From the NCBI RefSeq assembly GCF_947623445.1, contig NC_135241.1, positions 1,552,501-1,616,500 of the forward strand: a stretch of 64,000 nt of DNA, given 5' to 3'. Shown in pieces: positions 1 through 17,325 of the stretch; position 1 is the first letter of the stretch, and every line of letters begins with the position of its first letter. Both the position numbers and the translations under genes were made by a program. Below the pieces are notes generated by a model that worked only from the letters and a program-made list of their open reading frames with translations, was not told the origin of the DNA and ran no database searches. This stretch comes from Clavelina lepadiformis. Lineage: Eukaryota > Chordata > Ascidiacea > Aplousobranchia > Clavelinidae.

Positions 1-560
1 ATCTCACTTGTGGCGGAGTTCACGTCGTAGTTGTACGTTCCAGCTGCAACGCCAGACAGCGGCTGATTGATGCTGTAATGATATGCCACTAGAGTGACCT
101 GGCCGTCATCTGAAAAGATTTGATATTTTAGGGTTAAACAGATGTTGGCTTTTGTTGAATAAGTATAGTGTTGATGTAAACATATTACCTTTCAGCTACA
201 ATTTATAGCTCAGGCGGTAACCAGACTATTGCACCCATAAACTTAATTTATGCTGCGTGGTAATTCTTTAACTGGTTTATTTGTCAGCATTACCTTATAA
301 AGTTGATTGCGATTTTTCATCAAAATCAAGAATTTATCAAGTGAGTACAGGTCATACGTAAATTTCACATTAGTACAATTCCAAGGAAACATGCACGAAC
401 ACAGTCATTTTTCAGAGACAAAATTTTACGTTTAATCACACTTGACCAAACCTGGGTAAGCAAATCTGATTCCCTGAGGTTCCAGCAGGGTTATTTGAGG
501 TTGCTGGACTGTGTAGGCCAGACAAGATGACGTCAAAGAGAGCAGCAGTAACCAAAACAT
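1..560 (-). CDS. Secreted CBM39-like beta-glucan recognition protein, N-terminal part (runs off left edge)
   Basis: Two coding exons are visible: 560-452 (start codon at 560-558) and 109-1, joined by a GT-AG intron with phase 1 kept. The protein begins MFWLLLLSLTSSCLA, a clear signal peptide, followed by a segment of the form ITLLEPQGIRFAYPDDG, then VTLVAYHYSINQPLSG and AAGTYNYDV. This spacing (P-x-G-[IL]-x-[FV]-x-x-P-D, then an A[YF]H motif, then AAG) matches the CBM39 domain at the N-terminus of insect and other invertebrate beta-1,3-glucan recognition proteins (GNBP/beta-GRP), which bind fungal or bacterial glucans outside the cell. The rest lies outside the window, so I cannot say whether a GH16 domain follows. 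A GH16 gene lies 8.6 kb away on the same strand. The family call is from motif memory; the splice join is seen directly. Confidence 0.72.
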
Positions 561-2643
561 GGCTAAACCTGCAACGTCACAATGTCAAATGCTTAGTTCT
601 CACTTGTATCTTATTATTTCTCTATCAGTTGAGAAATATAGACTATCGGTAAAATGTAACCTACTCTGTTCTAGATTTTAACCTTAAATTTTGCAGGAGC
701 TGTACTAAGTGATGGAACCAAGGTTTAGTCTTAATACTGTAGAGTGTAGCTCATGCAAAACATGCTCTCTATTTCAAATCTTTTTAGCATTCTACTCAAG
801 TAAAAGTCCAACCTCCAGTCGTAGCAAATACCGCCATTTTCCCTGATGTCAAATCCTCATATTAGAAGCGATATTGTAAATAGCCCTACTCGTTACACAA
901 ATACACGTATGATATTTAACGCTGCTTATATTGGAGGATTTTAAGCGTTTAATCGAATAGGTATTGCCGTGCGATTTTAAACAAGGTATAGCATAACAAA
1001 GGAAACGCATTCGTGACGACTAAATTAACTTGAGTGACTCAGTCAAGTGGTCAAAAACTTTCGTAATTACGTCATTGCACCCGTTCGCATCATTTTTTCA
1101 CCTTTTAACCGGCTTAGTTGTTTAATTATCTTCTATAGAACATTATTTTTTGCTTTTAAAGTAACATTCCCTTTAACTGAAAATGTAGTCCCTCCCTCCT
1201 TTAGTTTGTACCAAGTTCTAACATCACTGAAGTGCGCCGGCAAAAAGTGAATTTGCAATTGGGTTCGGTTCGATTTCAAGTCATAACATATCTCTATAAA
1301 AACTTTCCATCTTTCTCTACGTCACTGACGTCTCTCGTCTGACGCGCGCTGGTTGCAGCTGAAGTTGAAAGCTATTTTAAAGCAGGAATACGTGGGAAGG
1401 AACATGTTTAAGTGACGCAGCGTTGTGTTACGTAACCTGCGAATGCTGCCATCTGGATCAAATGCGTCACAAACATGTAGGTAAGAGACAACCTAAAATA
1501 AAAGCCACGCTAGAGGTCAGCAGAGAACAGTTTTGCAAAGACATATCCACCAAAAAGGTTTTGTTCATTTAAATCAAACAATATGCAATTACAACCAATG
1601 TAGTGGGAATATTAATGCATTTTCTACAGATTTGTAACTCGTATCAAACAATAAATAAGCACCATCAAGCAATCGTTTGAAATAAACTGGTAGCATAATC
1701 ACAGATGAATGACTGGGCATTTTAAAGCAACAAAACCTGTAGTCTCAAAACAGGGGTCGGGAACCTTTTTGGCGAAAGAGCCATGAAAGCCACATATTGT
1801 CAATTTTATTTCCGTTAGAGCCATATAATATTTTTCAACTCTTAATGCAACTAACGTGTGCATTTTTTAAGCAAAACCAACAATTTTAGACAACGGTAAA
1901 TGTCTGAATTTACTCTTTAATAACATGCTACTTAGTACTTACTGTTAATGCGATTTCTTTTGCTGCATGGTACAAAAATTACAAAACTAAAATTACAAAA
2001 TTGTGCTAAGAAATGCCAGCTTAGATTTATCTGCGAGCCAGATGCCAACATCAAAAGAGCCATATCTGGCTCGCGAGCCATATCTGGCTCGCGAGCCATA
2101 GGTTCCCGACCCCTGTCTTAAAACATGATTTGATGTTTTCAAGATTATTTACTGCTAAAACCAATAAAATTTTATTGCATACCCAGCAATTACTGTACTG
2201 ATGTCAGTCGGTAGGAACTGTAAAGCATGACATGAAAATAACTACTGCATGTGAAGTACTTAATTTAGTAACAATAACAACAAAGCTATGCTTTACAAGG
2301 TATGTAGTTAAGGAAAATCACTACCAATGCTCATCATTAACAGCAGCGGCACCAAACGGTCGAGACGAGCTTCAAGCACACGAAGAACCCTTCTGCAGTT
2401 TAAGAAAGTTGTAACTGCAACGCATCATACTTGCCAACAAAAATCTACAATGAGTCATTTGATGTAACACCTGCCGTTAGCGACCGCCTTGCTGGAGAAG
2501 CCCTTATCATATTTCATTGCTATACTCTCTGCATAAGTAAATGAGATAACAGAATTTTGAAGGGAATAAGTTTCTGAAAGCACTGACCCTGGGCCTGATT
2601 TTTAGCAGTTTTCTGTTTTAACAAAATAACGGCAATGCACGCA
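561..2643. other. Intergenic stretch with one hAT MITE
   Basis: No coding exon with splice signals or recognisable protein is visible on either strand. The open frames here are short and have no family resemblance. The only clear feature is the hAT-type element at 1751-2115. The part next to 560 should hold the promoter of the CBM39-like gene; I see no convincing TATA box. Confidence 0.6.
1751..2115. mobile_element. hAT-type non-autonomous element (MITE)
   Basis: The element starts CAGGGGTCGGGAACC and ends with its reverse complement GGTTCCCGACCCCTG, a 15-bp perfect terminal inverted repeat typical of hAT elements. It is flanked by 8-bp target duplications that differ at one base (tctcaaaa at 1743-1750, tcttaaaa at 2116-2123). 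Near the right end a 20-bp unit (gagccatatctggctcgc type) is repeated about twice. There is no transposase frame, so it must have moved with an enzyme from elsewhere. Confidence 0.85.
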
Positions 2644-6382
<3,739 letters not shown>

Positions 6383-9166
6383 TTCAACACTTTAAACTCA
6401 GATTGTTCAGACTAAGTTAAAAATCTATAGCTACTATGTATTTACAGTTTATAACTGATAGATTTATTATAAATTGCATAAAACAAATCAAAAGCCAATA
6501 GATTAATTACAATAACATAGTTTTTACCAGTTTATTTATTATTATTGCAAGTTTACTTCTAGAAACATGTCAAATTAAACTTATAAATTATGCCGTACAC
6601 GATGATGATGACCTTAACGTAGCAAATCACGTCTTGAAACTATGGCAACTGCAAATTCATTTCGTTTTCCCTCTTTTTTAGATGGAACACTGTTTTCTTT
6701 TCTTAGAGATTGCCATGGGCATAGCAGGCCTTTGGCGTGCTCTATGTACACGTCAAACTGACCTTCCACATATGCCAATAGCTTGTGCCACTATACCAGC
6801 AAAGAACTGCAGCCGCTTTGCCACATATCATATAGAATATATGCATTACACCCGTACATTGCCATAGCAAAAATTGTTTTGTTAGATTTATTGGCATAGG
6901 TTAATAGGTATATTCTTCCGTTTTTGAAGCTATCTTGATGCTAAAATTTTATTTTCTTAAATTTATATCAGCCTATATAGCAGTTTGGAAGTTTTGGCAG
7001 GTTTAGAAAGTTTGGCAGTTTTCGACGAGAAATCGTGTTTCCGGCCTGGCGTCACAAAAACTTGCATACAATGATTGCAAGTGCAGTAAAATTCCTTTCC
7101 CACAGTGGAAAGCATGGCAACTGCAACATCAAGAATTTTGAAGACTGTGTTTGCTGCATCCGAACGTTTCATATTTACCTCTTGGAAAACGAAGCCCATA
7201 TAGGCTGTGCGTTTTGCCTACCAGGCTGCTAAATATACCTGTTGCACCGTTTAACACTTCGATTTTGGCCGCCCTGCATTCTCGATATCTCATCGAAAAG
7301 TGGCATGTTTTCCAGTCTGCCTTTCATCTCTTGACATTTGTTACTTGATGAAGCTGGCAGTGGCACGGATGAGCAGGGCAAATTCAAGTACGTAACTGCT
7401 TTAAAATCGACTCCAATTATTAAACTAGAAAATTATTGTGGCAGAAATTAACTAGAGTTTTAATACTGGCATGGCGTAAAACATTGACTCCAATCTTTTC
7501 AACTTAAATTTCCCTGTACTAAAATGTATGCATTCCATACAGGTGCACTGGTAGTGGATGTATTGCTGTTGATGCCGCACGTGCTACATTTCCTGGTTTA
7601 ATTGCGGTACAGCGGCAAGCGCTTAAATTATACAATATACATATTATGAAAATTTTTTAAATTAAACACGGCTAACTGTCTTTTGAGTTCTGATGTCCAT
7701 AATATCTCTTCGTTTTTCGCATTTATTTCTCTTCAGTGCTTACATTTTTTGTGAGCAAAACTGTGCTAAAACATTCTGTTTAAGACTTGTAGTGTTCACT
7801 GTTTTTCAGTTTCTGATGTAGGCTAAAAATCCATTTGTAATTACAGTACACCATGATATATGGCAACCCTAGGAGGCTAAATCTAAACCTTTCAGCTTCT
7901 ATAAATTGCGGCAACGTGTGAACAAAGCCTAAAGAAACTACCACAGAATTCAAATAGACTGTAAGACCACAACGGACACGTCACAAATGCCAACTTGCAA
8001 AATTTTGGTTGCTGTTGGCCTCTATGTGGGAACCCCCTTCTTGCAACAATTTGAGTACACAAAAGAAAAGACTTAATTTTATTATAAAATTGGGGGAACG
8101 TGCTCAAGTTGACCTTATGATTATGAATGAAAGAAGAGTGTATGGAGGACCGAGTATGAAGGACGAAAATTTTTTTAAATGTTTGATGGTTAATCGATTT
8201 TAGTCAAAAACGTGTCGCAGAAAAGCACTTACAAACTAGGTTACCGTATTTGTTGCTGAATATTACGTACGCCTAGTCTTGACAATTATGCCGTCACCAT
8301 TTTAAATTCATCTGAATAACGTTGACGTTTCGGCAAGTATGAAGATGAACACTGTACTTAAGAAAGGGTAATAGAACCTTTTGCGTAAGTAAAAGACGGA
8401 AATACAAACAAGCCTTTTTGGTTGCATCAGATAAAAAATTAAGTCACTAACAGCGCAAGTCCAGATCAAGTGGGGTCATTTTAATTAGTAAGTTAGACCT
8501 ATTCCTTTATCAAGTCGAATGAGTCAAGTTCATTAAGGTACATCGAGTCAACAACAAAGTCATTATTTACGATTTACAAAGTAGCTTTCGCCACCCAGTC
8601 CGCTACATAGCGGCAGGACAGCACGTTTATTTCCCCAAAAACCAATTGAGTTTTTTCTTTATTACATAGTTTGCTTTTCAATTCAGTCGACTTCAAGAAA
8701 AAGAGGCCCGTAAACGCTTTTTGAGACGTTTCTCCGCGTCAAGTTATCCGTGTGTTTGGACACATGTTATTTGCCAATAAAATAATATCAAGTTGAACGC
8801 ACTCGTAGATCAGGAACAGCTCAACAACATACAGTTTGTATAGAATACTGTCCTTGGTTATGTTATAACGATATTACCTAAAAAATAATGTTTTTATACA
8901 ATCAATAAAATGTCTTGCAGTGTTATTTTTGAAGAAAACGTTACAAAAAACAAACTACAGCAACTTGAGATTGGAACTCCAGTCACTTTGTCAATTGAAA
9001 GTTCCATGTCAACACATTATACTACACTGCACTACACTGTCTACTATAGCTAAATTGAGGCTGTTTACAATAGAAATTCATTATCCAATTAGAACTTTTA
9101 TTCATGAGAATTCAAGTGTACAAGTGGACAATTTGCAATAAGTCACGATCTTTTGATCAGTCCTTT
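6383..9166. other. Intergenic stretch, no gene recognised
   Basis: About 2.8 kb between the 3' end of the GH16 gene and the start of ZC4H2. It has several open frames of 60-75 codons on both strands, but none combines a family resemblance with convincing splice sites. I see no transposon ends or tandem arrays. Confidence 0.5.
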
Positions 9167-11897
9167 TCATTTTGCCCATACTCTAATACTTTTAACTTGA
9201 AGAGCTGCATTTTCTCCGTTGTTAACTTCTGGCTCCCATGTAGAATACCTAGACGAAGTATAAAGTTATGTTAAATCTTGTACGATTTTTAAAAGTTTAG
9301 GTTAAAAAGCAGCATTTGGAAATAAACACACAGGAAAAAAATGGACATTTTAAATCTCATTTTAACTTTCCCAAAAAAAATTATAGAAGAGTGAATATTT
9401 CACCGTATGTAGGTCACGCAACCTAAAGATAGGCGGTTAGGTTAGGAGAAAGGTCATGCAAAAAGTTTATTTTAGCTAGTTACGGTTTAATCGGAGTTAT
9501 AGTTCGATTAGAAGGTAGTTTTATTTTAGGTTTATGTTAAAACATTTAAATTATGTCAATATGAAAATGTGAAAAAAAGCTTCAAACGCACGATTTTTCC
9601 TCTAAAATTATGGAAGTCAGAATAATATTAATTAAATGAAACAACTCAAGATAAGTAAACCCTCAATTAGCGGCGGCATACCAATCCTTTTTAGCCTGCC
9701 AGAAGTCTCTCATAGCAGTTGGAGAGGCATTGTTCCACGGCTTAGCTCCTTTTCCGTTTACCCATTCATCCGGGAAGTATCCATTTGTGCCTCCGACAGC
9801 CAAGTTGATGATGAGATAAAACTGAAATTGACACTATTTTAAACAAGCCAGGGTGTACTTGTGGTCAAAGGAAAAAAATCAGCATAACTAATTTTTAAGA
9901 AAAAGTTGAGAATAATTGATTACCAAGTTATGTTGCTTATGAATTAACAACCAATTATATATCACATATAGGCTATATCTGATTGCTGATAACATAATAT
10001 AGCCTAATCTAATACATATAATATAATCATATATGATTATGAACTAATTATGAATGTTAGGTCTTTATGGGTCGTTTGATAAATTATTTACCTGTCACCA
10101 ATGATAACAAATTTTGATTACCTCTTGGTCGAATGGCGTCATCTTGTTGTTCGACGTGATCCAGGGATTGTTGGAACCGGGAGCTGAATCGTCGAATTCG
10201 CCGAATCCCCAGAATCCTTCATCGCCAGGATCGACATGAAGAATCTGATTCCCGTCTACGTAGCAAGTGATGCCGTTTTCATCCCAATCAAGGGTGTAGG
10301 TGTGGAATTCGGAGCCGAAAGATCCGTGCCTAAAGATTCAATGAAAAGCATTTGAACGAAGGTAAAGATTGAAACTTGGTATGAAACTTGTTGGTATGAA
10401 ACTTACACTTCCTGGGTGGTCTTCATGTACGCATTAAACGGCCAGTATGGACCCCAATGAAGTGTTGAACCCATTGCGTCATTTCCGTGGGAAACACCCT
10501 GCACGTCCTTCAGGTCGGCGTTACCTTTGACAAAATTAGCCTAATCTGCATAGCTTATACTTTTCACAGTTGTGTTTAACAGCTTCTAGGCCTACCTCTT
10601 GACTCAAGCAAGTCAATTTCTCCAGATGCTGGCCATTGACCGTACACGTTTCGCCTAAAATATTGTTTGTTTTTCAAAGATATCCCATTTCGCTGGATAT
10701 CAACGTCAATTAAGCGAAGATAATATAGCTATTCGTTGCGACATGATTACTGATAAGAACAGTGACAAGTTGAATTTTTGACTTACTTAGGAAGGAACCA
10801 TATTGCCGGCCAAAGCCAATCCCCCGTTGGCATCTTGGCTTGGATTTCTACGCGTCCGTATTTAAAGGCAAATGAGTTTACTGTCCGGATTCTACAATGA
10901 GACCATGAATATCACAATACAACGTAGCCTGTAGTAACCTATGATTTAACTTTTGTTATCATTTATAACTGAACTATTTACTTAACACATTCCAATTACT
11001 GTTTAAGTGGCGGGACGTCACTGAATTTTTAGTTAGAGTTTTAAAACTTCCGCACCTTGCTGATTCGACAGGGTTGAGGTAGTTACTTGCGCTTCCGGTT
11101 CTCATGCATCCCCACCAAGCGTTGGCGGTGCAGAAATCAGCGGGACTTCCTCCCCATAAGTCGATGGTTCCGGAGGAAAGAAAAGATTCTCCGTAGTGGT
11201 CGGCTGTAAGAGTCTGTAAAATGTTTTGGTTTTTATTTCGCTGAAAACTGCAACTCACTTGAGCTTTAAATGTAAAACAAACAACTCAATTAAACGAATA
11301 GAGTGAAAATGATCGCAATTTAGCCTGATATTAAGACTTAAAATACCGGTTTTATGAAGAGAGTGTTGTCTCTGACGTAGCTGTTCGATCTGTTGTTGGT
11401 GTAGATCTGGAATTCCCAATTGCCTCCCCCGCTCATGGTCAGCTCGTGCTGCCACCTGTCCAGGTTGAACTCGTCCCAGTTCTCCTCAAAGATGAGTCCG
11501 TTGCAAGGAGGCTGGGTCATGTCACAAGTCGATGCGTCGCATGGGTAAGCAGAGCAGGATGGGGTCACCACGGTTTCATCTGAACGAAAGGAAGAAAATC
11601 TTTCAAAGCACAGAAACGTAAACAGTGTTGTATTTAGAAAAATTTCTTAATAATAGTTTGTAATAAACAAGTTATGGTTAAAATCTGCTTTGTGCTACCA
11701 ACAAATAGACCAATATGAACCAATTTGAACCAATATGAACCAACGGGACACCAACCGAAAACTAACGATATATTTGCAAATAATAAAGCGTAAGAGCACT
11801 TACCACCGGAAATCGTAGTTGTTGCAGTTTTAGCAAACTGCTGGGCCGAGTTGGCCAAACAAGCTGACGTCAGAGCAAGAAATATTAAACCAATCAT
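9167..11897 (-). CDS. Secreted GH16 beta-1,3-glucanase-like protein (beta-GRP/laminarinase family)
   Basis: Nine coding exons: 11897-11804, 11579-11347, 11213-11056, 10891-10787, 10654-10596, 10524-10407, 10329-10122, 9821-9682 and 9248-9167 (stop TGA). They join in frame to 398 aa. The start chosen gives a signal peptide, [15 protein letters not shown]; an ATG 33 nt upstream is in frame but precedes an acceptor-like site. A short cysteine-bearing linker is followed by one GH16 jelly-roll domain. The active-site motif [15 protein letters not shown] is intact, with E209, D211 and E214 as nucleophile, assisting acid and general acid/base. Many insect beta-GRPs have lost these residues, so this protein may cleave beta-1,3-glucan rather than only bind it. 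Other family marks are [26 protein letters not shown] and [18 protein letters not shown]. There is no CBM39 at the N-terminus. Likely roles are defence or digestion of fungal or algal glucans. Confidence 0.95.
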
Positions 11898-14479
11898 TGC
11901 TACAATCCTGCAAAGTTGAAAAACACGCATCAACGTCTACTGATAGTGCTCTACGCTTTCCTAACGGCATTTCATCTGCACCATCGTGCAAAGCATGCCT
12001 AGAAGGTTGAAAGCTTGCTCACAGTTTTCATTGAACTGCGTTCGTTTTTCCCTTCGCTCATAACTGTTCTGGTAATTATAGTCAAAACGGAGGCTTTTTA
12101 AAAGGTTTTCTGAAGACCGGATAAGTTCTTGTGACGTGGTTTCCTTTATTTTGGTATTTCGTTTCCTTACATAACATATTGTAGTTGTGGGAACATTAAC
12201 ATCTGTACGAAATAATCGTCAAGTCATCCACAAACTACGTCCGTATGTGCGTTTATTCAGGCCATGAGTGGTTTTAAGTTAAATGAATGCAAGGTTTCTG
12301 TTTAAACGTTACATCAAGTTTAATCGCTATAGAAGTCATTGTAAATGAACATCGGCCGAATATGAGATTATCACAATTCGGAGACACAATTTTATAGCTT
12401 TTTATTCGCAAAATACATTTTACGGTGAGGTAACACACGCACTGATGTGAAAAAAAAACAATTGAAAATTTATTTCTGATTTGCCTTTGTCCAGATAATT
12501 CGCAATAAATCCAAACATAGCATAAGATTAGCAATAATGAACACAGCATAGATCAGAGCTGTTTTAAAGCGCCCAATATTATATAAAACAAGCACAACCC
12601 AAATAAAACGAATTCTTTCGAAATTACTCACAAAATTTCACGTTTTTTCCTTAAAAATTACATCAGTAAATGATTGTTAACCATTGAAAGTGAAGAGTGG
12701 CTGGCCTTAAATTAAATCGATACACCAACAGCCTTAGATGCTAGAGGTCGGTAGAGAGACAACAACTCGTCTCGTGTTAAACAAATGGTTTATTCCACTT
12801 CATGATATGTATTTCAAAACATACCCACTTCTTGTAAAGAAATGCAATAATAATTTGCTCCAAACTTGGTGTTTTTATTGCAGTAAGTTTTCAAATAATG
12901 CAATATCTGTATCTTAAGAGGGATAAACAGCTGTAAGTAGCCTGGATACATAAGTGGACTGATTTGTGGAACTTGAGTGGGAGCATACTTCAAGTTTGAA
13001 GCAAACCTTAATGCCGTTTATCGCTTACAGCCTTTGTCAAACAACGCAAACGTCGCACAGTTGTAGTCAGCTTTCATAAACATATCGTTAAACAAAGAAG
13101 TGGTCGAGCGTTCACAAAATCTTTAACGTACTTTGCCCAGTAATGGCAGTTTATCAAAGCACACCACCTAGTCATCAGCAAACACAATCACCCAACATGA
13201 CGTAATGCCACGATGTGAAAATCGAATTTCGCTTCCAAGAGTGTCCCGTAGCGTGGGGTGACACCGGAAGTATTTATAAGCACATGTTTGCCAAAGGCGA
13301 GTTATTTGGGAAAGATGGTTTACTTCTTGACGAGAAAGTCAGGTCCCGGAATGTACGGCTTACCGTTTTTCAACATTAGGTCTGTTTGTTTCTGTTTTAC
13401 GTAGCATCTATCTGTGAGAATATCGGCATTCGCGTCAAACAATTGCTTAGTCACTCTCGTGACGCAGTTGGTTTTTAAAGTGGCAAGCTGCCCGAAGTAA
13501 TTTTTGGAAACTGACCTGGTTCAAATCAGGTAAAAATCAGGTAAAAATGTACGCTGGCCTTATCACGGTAAACCAAACTAATTCAGTGTCTATGGTTTTA
13601 CATGAGAAGGAATTTTTCTTTAATTAACATTTGTACAGACCTTCAAACTTGAACCGTAATTGTCTGAGTTCTTACATTTGTAAATCTAATTAACAGATAA
13701 CAAAGAAAGAAAAATGGCGATCAAATCTTCATTCTTAGATTTTATGTTTTACACAGCAAAGCTCTTTCTCTTGATAAAATCATTTGAAATTCCGACACTT
13801 AACCTTTCAATATTCTACACTTCCATGATGCGCCAACAGATCGAACCGACGTACAGTTGAGACGTGAATAGAAAACTGTTTTCCCCGAGTGTGACGTTCA
13901 AACAATTGAGCCGGAGGTTTAGTGAAGTGATGTCGAATTAAGATAAAAAGCATCTAAATAAATTTCAATCATCGAATTTTCCCGACGCTTATGACATCAC
14001 TCGCACAGAAATTTCAGTTAACAAAAAGCACACTTATCTCATCCGTTAGATGGCGGTGAAAAGTCAGTAATAAGGGCAACGATTATGGCAAGGTGGTGTC
14101 GTTTTCATAAAACAAGGTTTTAAATGTTTTTGTAAAAATATGTAATTAATCTGTAATTTTCTATGATAACATGTAGCATGCGCATGGAACTTATATTAGC
14201 GTTTAGGTCTTGTTAAAGCAATGCCGAAGAGCTGTAAACTTTTATGTATCTGTATTACAGGAAATCTCTGCACTAACACCGGTATGTCGGTGCAAAGCGT
14301 TTGTAGCTTCTAATAAGTTAAAGCTCAGGTCACCTGAAAAAAATATAGGACCTACATGTTGGATTGGTCACAGATCTTTATCGTTTTACGCTTTTCAGGA
14401 AATAAACATATATTTACGTTGTCTGGTGCCAGTTCGAAATGCATCAATGCTTTAATTTACTCCCGGTCCCACCATTTAG

Positions 14480-14801
14480 ATTAAAGTTGTCTTTCGAACT
14501 GAAAATGAGATCCGAGCCGCCACAGTAATGAGAAAATTCCAAATTTGATCTTAATTTTTATCAATATTAGCAATAATTATTATAGTACCTTGCCAACTTG
14601 AATTAAAATTCTAAAAACAATTTATTTTAAAAATTTGAAATCAATGTATAGAGTGTAGTTTGCGTAGTTGAAGAGCGGCTTAAAATTTATTGCTTGACTA
14701 TTACGTCAAGTTACAGTCATTAAAGTTGACGTTTGAACTGAAAATGAGATCCGAGTCGGCACAGTAAAGAGAAAATTCCATCTTTGATTTTGATTTTCAT
14801 C
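14480..14801. repeat. Pair of ~82-bp direct repeats flanking a dispersed repeat
   Basis: The stretches 14480-14562 and 14720-14801 share a diverged direct repeat, including gaactgaaaatgagatccga, then cacagtaa and gagaaaattcca. Between them lies a copy of a roughly 115-bp dispersed repeat (14585-14699) that is also present at 20493-20607. This could be a local duplication around an insertion or the long terminal parts of an unknown element. Confidence 0.7.
14585..14699 (+). repeat. Dispersed ~115-bp repeat, copy A
   Basis: It starts gtaccttgccaacttgaatt and ends aaaatttattgcttgact. The copy at 20493-20607 matches it almost base for base in the same orientation, with only a few differences by eye. 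There is no coding frame, terminal inverted repeat or tRNA promoter box that I can see, so the class is unknown. Confidence 0.75.
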
Positions 14802-17325
14802 GTTAAGCAAAGAAGCAGTAAATGCTTATTTACGAGACATCCAGTGTGGATCGCTTTTTGGAATTTTTTCTCTTTATCGCGAAATAACCGACGTTCGATC
14901 AAAGAACAGCGCGAAATTATCAGCAAACAAAATCACTCTAACATGACGGATTTGTCACGAACGAAAATCGGGTTTCGCTTGGGGGTGTTTCCTGCGACGT
15001 GGTGGTCCCGAAAGAACTCATTTGCATTTCTTTGTCAATGGATAGTTTTGGAATTCAAAAGGACGCTAGGGATATATGCTTGACTGTGATTGGTCAATTG
15101 CTTTAGGAAAAATAAACTGACTTTTTAAGACGTCGATTCCCGGTTTGTTAAACAAACAAGAAAGTGGGATGATTTCAAAAGAAGTTTCTAAATCATTGTA
15201 TTGGACAGTAAGCGAAAATGCACTCTCTGATTTCATAACCTTCGCTATGGCTTCAATGTCACTCGTTTCCGCGGATCAATTCAAGTGTTTAAAAAACTTT
15301 CCGCGTTGGCGAATTATAACCCTGATGGGTTTAGCTGAAGGTGCTTTGAAACTCCTGTCAAGTCTGAAGTATTTTTAGCACAAACGCATGACACAGGTGA
15401 ATTCGGCGGCACCGGGATTGTCACCACAGCAGTGGGTGGTTATTTATCCGCTCACGACTGTACAGTGTATACCCGAGCTCACGCCAAATTTGCTTATAAG
15501 TTACAACTAAAAAAGTTTTTGGAAATTCCAACTCGTCATCCTTCTGTGTTGAGTCGATGGAGTCAATTTAACAGATAACTCTGTGTGGGGAGTGACGCGT
15601 CTATTTTCCGTGCTATGAGTTCATAACACCTCGTGATGATGCAATCAACAGAAGAAGACGAGTAAATATCGCTACACTGACGTAATCTCACTGTACAAAA
15701 GATAGCAGCACAAAAGCAGCAATATAATTTCGACATTTTTGTGTACTGGTACATAGTTTTGAGATTTTATATCAGCTTTCTTATACGGAGTTTGGGTTAT
15801 TTATTTCGGTGTGAAGTTTAGGTAAAAATGTAGAATTTAAGGTTCGGTTGGACCGGTAGCCTATGCGGTCAAAAAGATGACTTCGCTGACGCAAATGGTT
15901 GGGCTGCCTGATTTTTCACGTTGAAAATAATCGTAATTTATTCAACTATAGCAATGTTTTACGTTGCTAATTTCTTCACATAACGACTAATTGAAGATAG
16001 CCTAAACTCCTATGACCTACACTTCCGGCTTCAGTTGACTACCACGCAAGGAAAGCTACAGCTGCAGCATGTTGTTAAGCAACTTGACTAATGTATGACA
16101 TAACAAGAAGCTTCATCTACGTCACGATGAAGGTCAGAAACTGAGACTTTTTGTGATTTTCTTTTGCCGATAATTACCTAACCACGGACTATTTGTCAAA
16201 AAAATATTTTTCCGACGTGTTCATTTAATAATGTTCTTTCATATAAGATCAATTTGTTTTTGGATTTGTTCCTCGCTTTAAGTAATTCCCAGTGACAACT
16301 TTATCTTTGCACCATTTAAGCTCAGCTCACTTGAACAATGAAAATGTTGGACAATTATTCTAATGAAAATAGATTCAAGATCGATGAACAATAAAGTTCT
16401 GAAGAATTCATGATAAAATCGTATTTAAACCATTTTCACAGTTGTATTCGCAGATATTAGACTCTAATAATTAGAGTATATTATATCAGAGCAGAAAGTC
16501 CTACGAAAAACGCTACATATAGTTTCCCGTCAATTCGATTTAAATAAGGGCGAACAAGCGACTTTATTACACCATCAAGTGCGTATTCAAAGAAAATAGT
16601 GTTAAATATTTCAGGGACTAAAGGCCATTGATAGAGTTTGGCACGAAGTCGGAGTTTTCTAAACGCTTTTACCCTCCGTGTGTAGTTTTGTCGTTAAATC
16701 CAAAAATAACCAGAATTCGTCGAATATACGCGCAAATAATGTTCTTGCTGCTTGCACAAATATACAAACTCACTAGGTCAGTTATTGGAGATTACTCGGT
16801 TACTATAGTTAATCGTTTAATTACTAGTTACTAGTTAATTACTAGTTATTAACTTATTACTAATTACTATCACTAGTTAATCGGTTTTGGACTGAGTGCG
16901 ACCGCATGTAAACAGGTGAAAGTAAAACGATATTCAAAGTGGACAAAATGTTTAAAATCAAATTCAATTAACATGCGCTTTCTGGTTGGTTGACAACCGA
17001 TGATTTAATGGCGATTTTGTCTCCAAATATTAGTTTAAGCGATATGCTTATACCAGAATATAAACCCGTTGCGTTTTCTTCCAAAATGGAAACGTTTTGG
17101 CGTTCAAATGCGGTCACATGACTAGTTCGGGAGCCTCGATGGTCACGTGACGGCACCGTCAAGTGAGAAGGGAAAAAAGAGAAAGAAGTTGGTGAGATTG
17201 CTACGATTCAGTGTTGGAACCGTTACCCGTTGCGAAGGATTGACGCTTACTGTGGAGATCTCTAAGACTGTACCAGGTCGAGTTTGAGGAATCGAATATT
17301 TTCAGAAACTTCCAGAAGATTAAAA

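Larger units (their letters stand above)
11898..17325. other. Long intergenic region with local duplications
   Basis: About 5.4 kb between the divergently transcribed GH16 gene (-) and the small GPI-protein gene (+), so it should hold both promoters. Just upstream of the plus-strand gene are two E-box-like sites, tcacatgac and tcacgtgac, near 17115 and 17143. A low-complexity stretch of repeated actagttaatta units lies at about 16810-16880. The nested repeat at 14480-14801 is listed separately. I recognise no coding exon. Confidence 0.5.
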
